From Beaufortia kweichowensis (Eukaryota > Chordata > Actinopteri > Cypriniformes > Gastromyzontidae): a DNA stretch of 64,000 nucleotides. A program made the position numbers and the translations under genes. The DNA lies in the NCBI GenBank assembly GCA_019155185.1, contig CM032795.1, positions 16,471,795-16,535,794 of the forward strand. Direction: 5' to 3'. Of this stretch, positions 49,427 to 64,000 are shown piece after piece. The first letter of the stretch is position 1. Every line of letters begins with the position of its first letter. Below the pieces are notes generated by a model. The model made no database searches. It saw nothing but the letters and a program-made list of their open reading frames with translations, and was not told the DNA's origin.

Positions 49427-50989
49427 CTCCTTGTGTCAGAGACCACCTTCCACTGTGAGATCAAGCTTTATCCAGGATTAGGTCAAATCACATTAATTCA
49501 GCTGTGTGGAAAGGGTTGATTACAGAGCTTCAGAAGTTGATTCAAGTTGATTCAGGGGTTCATGGTTAGAACTGCTTGGTTATGTGACCGAACAGATTCA
49601 TAGGAACAGACTCGTCTGCTTGATGTTACACTGTGGGGAAAGAATAAGACGAAAATCAGTCTTAAACAAAAGGAAACTATCAAGATTCTCACTGAATAGA
49701 CTTAATATTATATGTACATGAGTAATTATATCAAACTGGCACAAATGTCTTACATATCATTGAGTAAACTCAAACAATGAACAATGATTTTTTTTCAACA
49801 GAGACCAATCCTTCTGTAAAAGCTATACACATTTATGATTACAAACAGATTTGTAATTTTGAAGGACAAAAGATTCTCAGTTGTTCCATGTAAAATATAT
49901 TAATACTGTTTTTAAATTTTGTGATTTGGAGAAAAAAATCTTGGTTCAGGAAATTAGGTGAGCAACCAGGATGCACAAGATAGTATAATAAATTAAATCC
50001 CCAAAAAGGGAGATGAATAACTTTAATAGATACTATACATACTCGAGGTTTATATCTGCTGATTATATTTCAGATCCTAAAGGGAGAGGCACATACTCAG
50101 GTGTCTTAATGCTGACTGAGGCGTTTATGTGACCCAACCCATGTCTCTCTCACATGGGGTCTGGCACTGGGGGAGCAATACACTAACATATGGAATAATC
50201 TATAATTATCTTAAAAATATTAAAATCTTCAGGCTTCATATCTATTCTGCTCATTACCCATTGAAGTCACTCCGTGTGTCTTAAATTAAGGTCATTTCAT
50301 GTCTCATGTGTATACTGTAATTGGGCCGTCAGAACTTCTCCCAGTGAGGCTGTTCTCCAACAGTTGTTGGAGAGAAAAAATAATTGAGTGACATGTTTGA
50401 CGTGCTCCAAATTACATTCGTTCCCTTGAGTAAGCAATAGGTTTGCCCTTGAGTGTAATGTGATTTAAAATTAACCTTACAGTATTATCCTTCTCTTTCC
50501 TGAAGACCTATAGCAGTTGTTTTAAATATATATATATATATATCATAAAAATAAATATATATCAATAACAATGTATATCATTTATTAATGCATTTATATG
50601 AAAATAATCGTATCGTCTTTTTGTTACCTATAGTTTAAGAGCTGCAACACAGATGAGTCCCACAGGAGCTTCTTCAGATTTAATTTAATCTTCATTTATT
50701 GTTCGTCGATCAGTGATGCTCTTCTGTCCAACAGCACTTTCAGTAGCTACAAACTGCAAACTTTTCTTTATTCTTCTTCATACTCCTTTTTCTCCAAACG
50801 CTGAATGTGCTCTACGTAGGCTATTACCACGTCAACGTCCATAAACTAAGATGTCATCCAAGGAAATCCACCTGCAGTTTCCATTTCCCTTTTAATCCAG
50901 TCTTTCCTGTCAAATAAATATTTCCTGTTATTGAACGCATGTGAAAGTCCAGCTTCATCTTCATTTACTTCAAAAATTATCATTAATAT

Positions 50990-51370
50990 TAGAAAAATAA
51001 ATATAGCCTAATAGTATGGCATTTCTTTCGTTTATTCCATAATACCTCCGATACAGAGAGACAGGTGAGTCCTCGCAGGGATTGTGAATTTTCTCGGGAC
51101 TGTCCGGACGGCAGTGATAACTCCTCGCGCTCGCGCTCCTCAGCGTTCTGACCGGGCAGGCGCGTGACAGGGATCTGTTTATGGCTGTTGTTACCGATTA
51201 GGGGCGGGTGGCGGCGTTGAAAAAGGAAGTTGGCAGGTATTACCGTGACGGCGACAACGTGAAGCAACGTGGGGAGAGAGTGTCACACATTCCCCACATA
51301 CCGTGAGGGCCGGACAGAGTGGACACGGCCGGGTGATCGACAATCTTTCACCTGACACATCCACGCAAGA
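50990..51370 (-). promoter_or_regulatory. Probable zdhhc23 CpG-rich promoter
   Basis: A short GC- and CpG-rich island in an otherwise AT-rich setting. It contains a GC box GGGGCGGG at 51,201-51,208 and CG-rich runs near 51,125-51,170. It lies about 1.6 kb upstream of the zdhhc23 start codon with no other gene nearby, so a non-coding first exon and promoter of zdhhc23 is the simplest reading. Open frames across it are shadows of the GC content. AT-rich sequence from 49,427 to 50,990 would be the first intron; an (AT)n run lies at 50,527-50,543. Confidence 0.45.
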
Positions 51371-54235
51371 TATAAGGATGACGACACATACATATAGCTT
51401 ATAGTTCAAAAAGTTACACTTTTTAAAATAACTTTTCAATAAGGTATGATATTTAATGCATATTTAAGTGCGTTAGCTACATAAACAGCATTTATTCACT
51501 GAATTTCTTAGTTACTCTAATTACAATACAAATACAAATGTTCATTGTCTATTCGGGTATATTATTTATGTATTAGTTATATATTTATACATTTTTTATA
51601 TTTATACATTTATATTTTATATTTTTATATATTAGTGCATTAATATATTAGTGTAATGTTAACAAACAACAGATAAAACTAGATTTTAAATCAAATTTAT
51701 TTTAAATATGTACTGAACTAGGATTAATAAATGCTGTATTGTTCATGTTTGCTCATGTTAACTACTGTATTATTGTAAAGTGCTGAAAAAGTGTTAAAAA
51801 TCTATACTAGACATAATTTTGGGTGAAAACCATTGGCATATATTTTATCATATATAAGAAAACTGAATAAACAGTTATTAAATATGTTTTGCATGTGATA
51901 CATTATATACGTACATATTAGCCATTTCTAAATAATGCCTTCCATTCAGTTTTAGGTGACATGACGTGTTTCCCTTCGGTTTATATAAGCATAACACATC
52001 TTTAAACTTTCCAAAAGCAATGCTATTAAATTTTCACTTTTCTTAAGCAAAATCTTCTATGCCCATAGAGCAGGTGTGCTACTGCACATCTAGCACAATT
52101 CTTGCAAATCAGCCATTAAAGTTTTCTTCGGGTAGTCAGCAGGTGCTGTATACGATGGGAGATATACTGGTCTGTCATGGAGGTGGCAGGGATCCCAGTC
52201 CCACCCAGAAACTAAAACTACTGCCAAGTCTAGACTGACACTGTCCGTCTTAAGAGTATGCATGTCATCAGACTGCTTACATTACCCATAACTGTCATCC
52301 TTCTTTCATCTCATATCTGGTTGTTTGTGTATCCAGCAGTTGACCCACATATCTTTAGCAACCACATTCAGAAGTTAGGGTCAAACTATGGTCACAATGG
52401 ACATATCTGACCTCCCCATGAGACAGTTCAGACAGATGTGATTGCGATTGATGTGACCAAACCTATAAAGATTAGGTTTCCTCTAAGTGGTGACCTGACC
52501 CCTACTGCATTCCTAATAGGAGGACACAGCGTTCCCTCATAAACGGAGAGACACCTGCTACTGACAGACACCTGTCACACTGGTACTGCTGTTTCACCTA
52601 TACAGAAATCTTTTAAAGGCTACCGTCATCTCAACTCACTTCATACAATGCACATTTTATTTTTCTAGATAAAAAGCATGTGAAGAGAGATTTTGTTAGA
52701 TTTCTTAATGGCATGAATACAAGATTTTTAAAATTATGTTATATGTAATTATGTTATGTTATATAATGCTTAAATATATAGTTAAACTTTTAATTATAGT
52801 TAACTGTAACCTCACCACATTTTGCAGAAAAATTACATTAGTTTTAATGGGATAATTAATATAACTGCAAACCCTTGAAAAACCTTAAAATTACCTTTCT
52901 AATTTTAAAATAAAAAATGTACATTAAATTAAATTATTTAAATTAATTTAAATACATTTGGTTAACATTAAACAAAATACATGATTTTTTACAGTGCATT
53001 GGTTTTAAAACACGCAGTTTGATGATAAAACGGTTAATAACGCAACAGTTTCTCAGCAGTGACATCATCATCATTGACGCAAAACAAAGTAAACAGATTA
53101 CACAAGCAAAATATAAAGATCTGATCTTTATAATCTGCTGATTTGTGCTTGACTCCTTCCGTTTGGTAAGCAAGCAAGACCTCAGGTGTGATTTTGTTTG
53201 TGCTAGTGTTTCATATAAGACAATTAATCACACGCTATGTTTGCTTAAACAATGAAGCAGTGCTATAATCATGAAGAACAAATAAGAATAAAACAACATG
53301 TACGGTGCCTTTAAAGAGAGCCATAATTAACTTAACAAAAAATCAGTGTGTAAAAATATCTTACGCACACACTGGAGTCTTATCTAGGCTCCATGACGAT
53401 AGTGCAGCTCTTACTGTAATGCCTTGCAGTAATGCAGTTGCTATCGAGCTTCTGTAGTGTGGACCAAAAGTGAAGCGGAACCGGAGGAGTGTGTTAAAAG
53501 CCTGCGTACGATTAGAGCCCACGCATACACACACTGCAGACGACCTTTAGGCTTAATGCAGTCTAATGCAGTCAATCTAATGCATTTATGAGTGTAGCCT
53601 GTTGTCTTTCTCTGTCTGAGTGAAATGACTTATAATGATCTAGAAATTCGGTTTATCCATCACCATCATGCATTTCATGTCTGGGAGACAAAGCAAAAGA
53701 GACAAATTGTTTGCACCTATTTTTTCAGCTTTGCTCCACAACTGTAATACAAACACAAAGAAGCTGATTCATTTAAAAGCAGCATAGACCGAGAGATTCA
53801 GGGTGTGGCATTTGATCCCATGATGAGGCTTTTCAAAAGGTTTGTACAAAACTATCCAGCACATTAAAATACAATGAGTTAAATGCACTCAAGTTCATAA
53901 TGGATCAAGTCCTAATAGGCATATATTGTATTTGTAAACAGTCAGGCAAATCACTATAGAGTATTTCAGCATGTGTTCAATAAATGCTTTAAAATGCAGC
54001 TTGGGTAATATGTACAAAAGACTGTTTAAATAGTCTGGCATGCGCTGAGATGATGGGAGTGATCGAGCAATAAGGTGATAGAGAATAGCTTATGTGGTCT
54101 GGTGGTAAATAAATGCGGACATCACAGTCATTGCAAACGTCCTGATGAGAAATCATCATGCATACAATAATTATTCTGGATATATTATTTAATACTGTCT
54201 TTGAGTCAGGTCGATGTATTTTTATAATAGAAAAG
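51371..54235. other. Intergenic, AT-rich, with an unexplained complex block at 52,040-52,620
   Basis: 51,400-52,000 and 52,640-53,330 are strongly AT-rich. Between them about 580 bp are GC-richer and repeat-poor, without a long open frame, and unlike the flanks. A second complex patch lies at 53,340-53,560, with a GCGGAACCGGAGG (ETS-like) site near 53,476. Either could be regulatory or a non-coding exon of the plus-strand V-set gene. Neither is resolved. Confidence 0.3.
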
Positions 54236-54257
54236 GTTTTTATATATATAGCTACTA

Positions 54258-54261
<4 letters not shown>

Positions 54262-54330
<69 letters not shown>
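54262..54330. repeat. (CT)n microsatellite, 69 bp, just before the V-set gene start
   Basis: An uninterrupted CT run of about 34 units ends 74 bases before the ATG of the V-set gene. It follows a TATATATATA stretch at 54,241-54,250 and a short spacer, so it lies in the probable core promoter or 5' UTR. Such tracts are length-polymorphic. Confidence 0.97.
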
Positions 54331-54335
<5 letters not shown>

Positions 54336-54404
54336 GGAGGGGAGATAAAGTGTACCTCTGATAGCCTTTTTAGTATCAGACTGTGACATTGATCGGAGAC
54401 AGAA

Positions 54405-56763
54405 ATGGCTCTCCTCAGTTTATTACCTCTTAGAGTTTTACTCAGTAACTGTTTTCACTCTCTCATAACAGGTAAGAGTCAATTATCTCTTTCACTTACC
54501 ATTTAATATGAGTGCACTGCTAACTTTCACTAAAACATTAACAAGGCATCCCAAGAGCATCCCGTTTGACCAGACTTTATATATTCCTTCACTATATTTC
54601 TAAGGTAATAATACCCTAAAATCATTTAGTGCAAAACAGAAGAGACTTGCTAAATATTCATAAACACACACATTCCCATACACAATTACAAATGTGACCC
54701 TGCCCGTGAAAACCCAGCTAAATTCATTTTGTGATTTTCTCTTTTCTACATAAAACTCTCTTTCTACATAATGTAAATAACATTCTATAAAAATATAACC
54801 TTGATATCTTTAATATTGCCTTCATAAAAGGCCTGAAATCATGGTGAAATTAACTGTTGAACGTTCCTCTTTGATGCTTGTTATATCATATTTGGATTAC
54901 AAGATTTTAGCCTGGTTTTTACAGACAGGGTCATAAATGTGTATAAAGGTCTAACTCTAATACCAGCCTGAAGTAACATTGTATTTTTGGGCATACATCT
55001 ATTATACTAAACAGACCACGTGTCATCATCTATTAAAGGCATTATACTTCCTTTTGAACTCATATTCGGTCCACACTTTTACAACAGTTATCTATGTTGT
55101 ATGGCCATCAACACAACATTTACAGATCTGCCTCTTCCAGTAAATGTACCTCTAGTTCCATCTGCCTATAGAAGCGGCACTTACTGAGACATTAACATAT
55201 AAGAGGGAAGCATAATAGATGAAAGATAAAGGTTACTGCTGAATTAGCATTAAGAGTATATGTTTACAGTATGTGAGACATGTTAGATTAGAAATGAGTT
55301 CACCAAAAATCTGAGCAATACATTCTGATTTTTGGATTAAAGTAAATGTGGGAGGGTTTTGTTCTTTGGCCCGTGATATTTAAATCCCTCTGACTTGTGG
55401 CTCTAATTTTAGCGATGGACTTGCTGTGATCCGGGTGTGTATTAATATGAAAAGTGTGTCTGTGTGTTGTGTAATATACATTTGCCTAGTAACATCTTTG
55501 TTAAAAAATGCATGTAGTAGTTATTTACATACATATGCATTAAATGCATTTTCTTTTATTAACAGGTGTGCTTCTTTCTGTTTGCCTTGTTAATGCCACT
55601 GTAATCTCCAAACCTACTCAAACTATCCCGCTCACCCTAATCACCTTTGCATCAGAGACCTCCTCTCTACCTCCACCTGCTGATACTCCTCCCAGCCCAC
55701 AGGGGGCACTATATTTACAACAGCCTCCCAAAGAAAAAGCTGTGGAAGGTGAAGATGTGGTGTTTCCCTGTTTATTAAAGAGTAATGGGGATGAAGAGCA
55801 AGTTATAGGGAAAGTGAGGTGGTATGTCCAGACTTCAAAAGGAAGGAGGAACATTCTACAAGCGAACGAGACATTGGAGGATGCGTTTGCTGGCCGTCTG
55901 TTTTTATCCGGTGATGTGTCTATGGGAGATCTATCTATGACACTGAGAAACGTATCTGTGGAGGATCAAGGCTTGTATTTGTGTGTCTTCATGTCAACAA
56001 ACTCAACTATTCTTCAGGGGGGTGGGACCAAACTCAGCATCCGCAAAGAATCGGGTGAGAGAGGGTGTACAAACTAATGGTGGGCTACATGATTGCCATC
56101 TAACTTCTCACTGTGTGTCCCCGTATGTCAAGTAGAACATGGTTTGAAAGGTATATCTTAAATGCACTGTAAATTGCATTAAAGTGTCTGCCAAACGCAC
56201 AACAATTGAATTATCAATCCCTCTATGGCAGTGGTTCTCAAACCTTTCTTAGATCACTTCAACAGTTAAACACTCCATGTCTTATTCTGATTCATCTCAT
56301 TCAACATAAAGGCTGTAGTTTGAAAACCACTGCTATTTTCGTTAAAAAAAGCACAGATTAGGACAATTCCAACGTTACGGATGTGACATTGTCAGTCAAA
56401 GCGTAAAATATAAATTCTCACAGAATGTATATTAAATCATCTGTTTATATTTTCACACGTTTTTGAACTCTACTAGGATTTCTGTCAAATAAAACGCACA
56501 AACCAAAAGCAGTAATATGCAACAGTATGGTAAAAATCTTAGTGTTCACGAAAAACTTACAGTACATTCTTGTCACTAATCACCACAAAACATCTCAGTG
56601 ATATATACTTGCTGTACCTTTTTTTAATCCCTGCTCAGGTGTGATTGAAGAGTCCGTAGGCACTATAATTGGCATTGTGGTGGCAGCTGTTGGCGTGGCA
56701 CTCGGGCTGATTGCTGTGATACTGTCTCAGTTCAAGGACAAACTAAATTGTCTGCAGAAATGA
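54405..56763 (+). CDS. Single V-set Ig-superfamily type I membrane protein, family not assigned
   Basis: Three exons (54,405-54,471, 55,566-56,054, 56,639-56,763) join in frame to 226 residues. They encode a hydrophobic leader (about 1-34), a Pro/Thr/Ser-rich stem (38-78), one V-set domain, a membrane span (about 192-214, with GVALG) and a 12-residue tail without tyrosine (SQFKDKLNCLQK). The Ig domain is canonical: Cys91, Trp108, Asp156-X-Gly-X-Tyr160-X-Cys162. A J-like G strand GGGTKLSI follows at 174-181. Three N-glycosylation sequons are visible (NET, NVS, NST). It could be an adhesion or co-receptor molecule resembling sodium-channel beta, MPZ-like or B7/butyrophilin-like V domains; I cannot choose. 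An alternative in-frame ATG at 55,544, reading through the exon 2 acceptor, also gives a leader (MHFLLLTGVLLSVC). It sits between zdhhc23 and atp6v1a and converges on atp6v1a. The gene model is good; the function is unknown. Confidence 0.8.
54692..54939 (-). mobile_element. Inverted-repeat MITE, copy 2 (about 248 bp)
   Basis: The left end TGTGACCCTGCCCGTGAAAA and the right end, whose reverse complement is ATGACCCTGTCTGTAAAAAC, are inverted repeats of the type seen at 37,191. Reverse-complemented, the interior lines up with that copy through 'AAGCATCAAAG', 'TTAATTTCACCATGATTTCA' and 'CAATATTAAAGATATCAA'. It lies in intron 1 of the V-set gene. No coding capacity. Confidence 0.7.
56161..56206 (+). 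mobile_element. SINE 3' tail fragment
   Basis: 'AATGCACTGTAAATTGCA' followed by 'AAAGTGTCTGCCAAACGCAC' resembles the 3' tail of cyprinid tRNA-SINEs ('GCACTGTAAGTCGC...GCGTCTGCTAAATGC'). Only the tail remains, in intron 2 of the V-set gene. Confidence 0.5.
56229..56332. mobile_element. Short hAT-like inverted-repeat element, 104 bp
   Basis: Starts CAGTGGTTCTCAAAC and ends GTAGTTTGAAAACCACTG, near-perfect terminal inverted repeats of the CAGTGGTT type used by Charlie-like hAT transposons. There is no open frame. The 8-bp flanks do not match, so any target duplication has decayed. It lies in intron 2 of the V-set gene. Confidence 0.6.
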
Positions 56764-57656
56764 CAGGGAGATGGCTATGGATTATGGATGGTAAGAGTGT
56801 GGAAAGGCCAAAGGTAAAGAAGAACAAGTAGGCATGCATAAGCCAAGGTCTGAATTGACCGCAGTACGTGATAAAATTGCATAGATGAATGATGAGACAT
56901 TTATCTCACGCAGCTGTGCGGATGATTCATGAACCATCTAGCTTTTGTGAGCTTACGCTAATTTAAATGTAAACACGCATGTGTGATCTTTATTTACTCA
57001 CCCTCTTGTCAACCTGTATGATGTTTCTTCTTCTGTAGAACACAAAAGAAAATACTTTTTAAAAAGTAATAAGAGAATACACTTTTATAAACAAAAATGT
57101 ATGCCAATTTAAAGTATTGAGTTAAGTATCTTTTTTTATAAATCATTTTTTGCATGATATTCTTCAATTTTATATATTCACTGACCTGACAACACTCCAC
57201 AGGAAGTTTTCCTATTAAGTAGATCTAATCTGGGTTTTTCCCAACACCATACTCATGCTGTGTTTTAGAATCTTGTTTTGTCTAAAGAATGCAATTGCAA
57301 AGTTCTCAATTTTCACCTATGTAACACCCACCTGGTCCCATCTTAACACCTCAAAAATAGCTGGTTGTGTACAAATTTATGACTGTACGCTTTTGTCCCA
57401 CAGGCTTCACTTTGTTTCCTGTGAAATCACCCTCTACCCTGCTGACACAAATAAACAAGTTGTATTATTCATGTGAATTCTGTCTCATGTAAAAACACGA
57501 GTAACTACAGCACAAGGTCATCCCAACACAAGCCCATTTATGAGAATGTTCATCATGGAATCAGATTGGAAGGATCTCACCTGACAAGAACCAAAACTTC
57601 AATCATCTGTTCTGTCATGGTAAAAAGACCAGTTTTTCAGTCAGAGTTTCCAAACT
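56764..57656. other. V-set gene 3' UTR and convergent spacer
   Basis: The plus-strand 3' UTR probably ends after AATAAA at 57,450-57,455. A fragment of the 'GTTCACCC' repeat family lies at about 56,990-57,050 ('TTTACTCACCCTCTTGTCAA', 'CTTCTGTAGAACACAAAAGA'). The minus-strand atp6v1a signal follows closely, leaving about 0.2 kb between the converging transcripts. Confidence 0.45.
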
Positions 57657-58299
57657 TTTATTTCTTTGGAATTGAACACACAATAACACACACGGTAAAT
57701 GTATCACTACAGAAGTCACAATAATTTAACCGCACACTCATGCTCACAGACACTCATGTAAACACACTCACATGAATATGAACACACAAGGAAATCACAT
57801 TAATGAGACAAACCAAAACATTTTAAATAAATAAAGGAAGCCTCGATGATCACTTTGTCTTCCGTTGTTCCCCATTATTGTATAACACATTTCTATTGGT
57901 CACAGAGAAAAAGGGGGCGGGAATAAACACTGTGCTCCCCTGTGCTCCAAACACATACAATGAGGACTCGTGGGAAAGCAGGTGGTGTGAAAAAGATGAT
58001 GAATGTGTTTTTGTTGTTGTGCTTGGTGTGTTTGGTCTCAGCACAGAGAGATACAGAGGCATATTCTTGAGATGTTAAAATACAATCTTACAGTTTAAAC
58101 ACCATTTAATAGTTTTCCTGTCAGCTATAGTGTGAAAACACACACTTTTTAAAGACTCTGGCTCTGACTTTCACTCGTCTCGTTCAGATCATCTGAACAG
58201 CAGTGATGTATATTAAGACTAAAGGGACACATGCACACAGGAGCACTGGGAAATGCACTGCACAGCACTGGGGAGGAAAGATGGTCAAAGGTTGTATTT
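57657..58299 (-). other. atp6v1a 3' UTR (probable)
   Basis: Downstream of the atp6v1a stop on the minus strand. A reverse-strand AATAAA at 57,657-57,662 is the likely polyadenylation signal. The overlapping short frames on both strands have no coding character. Confidence 0.5.
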
Positions 58300-62679
<4,380 letters not shown>

Positions 62680-63289
62680 TCTGTGTGTGAAAAAGCCTAA
62701 GAGAGAGAGTGTAGGAGAGTAATTCAGTCATAGACTTGTCTTTTAAATGAGTTTTCCTTTCCTAGACATATGTCAAATTTACATATCCATATTACAATTG
62801 TGTTGTTGTTTTCATTGACAATTAAATCAAGAGCAAATGAACAACAATATACTGTGGTGTGCAAGTATTCTGCTATTGTGCCACAAGGCAAATGTAACAG
62901 ACATAGAAAACGTTTTATTTACATATCACTATAATATAACTGACAGATTAAAATATATTGTTGTCAACGATGCGAGACAGTGATTATGACAGATAGCGTC
63001 ACTGTGGCCGATCGGTTTCCATACAGATTAACAGTATATTTCTGTTTCTATCAAACGAATTAGATTGCTGTACTTAACGTACTAAAGCAAAAATAAACGC
63101 ATCGACACGACCAGAACTACTGAGTAGCAAGATATAGCAGGCTGGCCATTAAAAGTCAGGTGACAGATGGTTGCTAGCAAAGCCTCTGATCAGCAAATAC
63201 TGATGTAGAAAATGAAAAAAGACCAAATTGCAGTGATTACTGTTAATAAATAATAGTGTGTATGTTTAGAACGGAAAAGGGTGTCTTAC

Positions 63290-63560
63290 TGTATTAGCAT
63301 GAAATGAACGACAATCCTTGGATTATCCTAGGAAACACCGAATGGGGGGAAATTGGTCACGACATAGATCAGCTGACCTACCCGGATTAAGGAAGTCAAG
63401 GTAAACGGTGCAGAAGAAACTACGCCATTTTGGCTCCACTACGGGGGGGTTTTCTGTCAAGCAGTATGGCGTAGTGGCTCCAACATGGCGCCCGATGAAG
63501 AACAGTTTCTCGATTTCCTGCCTTCCTAGACTCGGGAGCCTATCTGCGAGGTTATCGATT
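63290..63560. promoter_or_regulatory. atp6v1a first exon and probable bidirectional promoter with YY1 sites
   Basis: A minus-strand donor (GTAAGAC) places the 3' end of a non-coding atp6v1a exon at 63,290. The region upstream carries GCCATTTTGG at 63,424-63,433, a reverse YY1 site, and CAACATGGCGCC at 63,481-63,492, a forward YY1/TISU-type site. Two opposed YY1 sites about 50 bp apart with no TATA box are typical of a bidirectional housekeeping promoter. In human, NAA50 lies head-to-head with ATP6V1A. Only 14 codons follow the plus-strand ATG at 63,485 before a stop, so no coding exon is called. Confidence 0.5.
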
Positions 63561-64000
63561 TAGACACAATTTAAATCAATTACATTGTAGTATGTCATGT
63601 TTTGGCATATATGCAACATGGACATCGTTTACTGTGACAAACTACGCTAACTATTTTGTGGGATTTTGGATTACGTTCTTCTCATGCATATTTATGAGAT
63701 TCTCACACTCTGGCGCGCTTTGCGTGGTTTCGTCACACATTTACGTCACATGGTGATTCCTGTTGAGAGCGCGCTCACGTTTAGACTTTGTTGAATACGG
63801 TTGCAGAAAGGTTTTGATGATTTAACGTTCATTGAAAACTAACAGTCGACGAAGTATGTTTTTTGGAGTTTGTTTTGACTTACTACGCTAGTGGATATCA
63901 TCGTGGCGTCGTTAGATTTTTTTACATCGAAAAACTGCGGCTTAATGTGCTGGTGAAAAACGAGCTCCGCGAAGAGACATTATCATCATCGTCATTTATA
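63561..64000 (+). other. Possible 5' region of a rightward gene beyond the window
   Basis: A CpG-bearing stretch near 63,705-63,790 contains a CRE-type TTACGTCACATGG near 63,740 and GCGCGCTCACG near 63,768. It looks like a second promoter or 5' UTR. By human synteny naa50 would be expected to start to the right on the plus strand, but none of its coding sequence is visible here. The assignment is inference. Confidence 0.3.

Noticed and set aside
17591..54330. CRISPR-like regularly spaced repeats
   Set aside because: The repeated tracts are simple microsatellites in a eukaryotic genome. No spacer-repeat pattern exists.
63485..63529. 14-codon frame starting at the TISU-like ATG as a coding exon
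   Set aside because: It closes at a TAG with no convincing donor before the stop. Kept only as a promoter observation.

Overview
The window reads as ordinary nuclear DNA of a teleost, most likely a cyprinid. The genes are intron-containing, with GT-AG junctions that I joined by hand. The background is AT-rich with many CA, CT and AT microsatellites. Its dispersed repeats are types I know from cyprinid genomes: a tRNA-derived SINE, a 'GTTCACCCAAAAATGAAAA' foldback repeat, and a short element with 'TGTGACCCTG' ends. There is no sign of a prokaryotic, phage or CRISPR system.

Layout. (1) 1-24,190 is a gene desert. No open frame there looks like a gene. It mixes AT-rich filler, microsatellites and several more complex, repeat-poor blocks carrying homeodomain, PBX/MEIS and TCF/LEF motifs, as expected of the regulatory landscape of a developmental gene. 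(2) 24,673-27,135 (+) is znf703, a two-exon NET-family transcriptional repressor of 587 residues. (3) 27,900-38,400 is a second desert with two CTCF-like sites near 36 kb and several transposon relics. (4) From 38.4 kb to the end the window becomes gene-dense. On the minus strand lie cathepsin L (336 aa, 7 coding exons), a TIGIT-like PVR-family immune receptor (187 aa, 4 exons) and zdhhc23 palmitoyltransferase (404 aa, 4 exons). On the plus strand is an unassigned V-set membrane protein (226 aa, 3 exons). The minus strand then carries the complete V-ATPase catalytic A subunit, atp6v1a (617 aa, 14 coding exons). (5) 63.3-64.0 kb holds the atp6v1a promoter, apparently bidirectional, and probably the 5' end of a rightward gene beyond the window.

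How the genes relate. atp6v1a, zdhhc23 and a TIGIT-like gene lie close together, as their human orthologues do on 3q13.31, so this part is probably an ancient conserved block. Cathepsin L and V-ATPase are functional partners: the pump acidifies lysosomes and the protease needs that acidity. Their proximity may be chance. znf703 with its deserts looks like a separate regulatory domain, and the two CTCF-like sites near 36 kb sit where a border would be expected.

All exon joins were made by eye from splice consensus, frame continuity and family knowledge. No alignment or database search was run. UTR ends, promoters, enhancers and transcription-factor sites are inference. I found no clear new biological system. 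The least explained items are the TIGIT-like receptor lacking its usual Ig cysteine and tryptophan, the V-set gene with a J-like strand and two possible signal peptides, and an unexplained GC-richer block at 52.0-52.6 kb.
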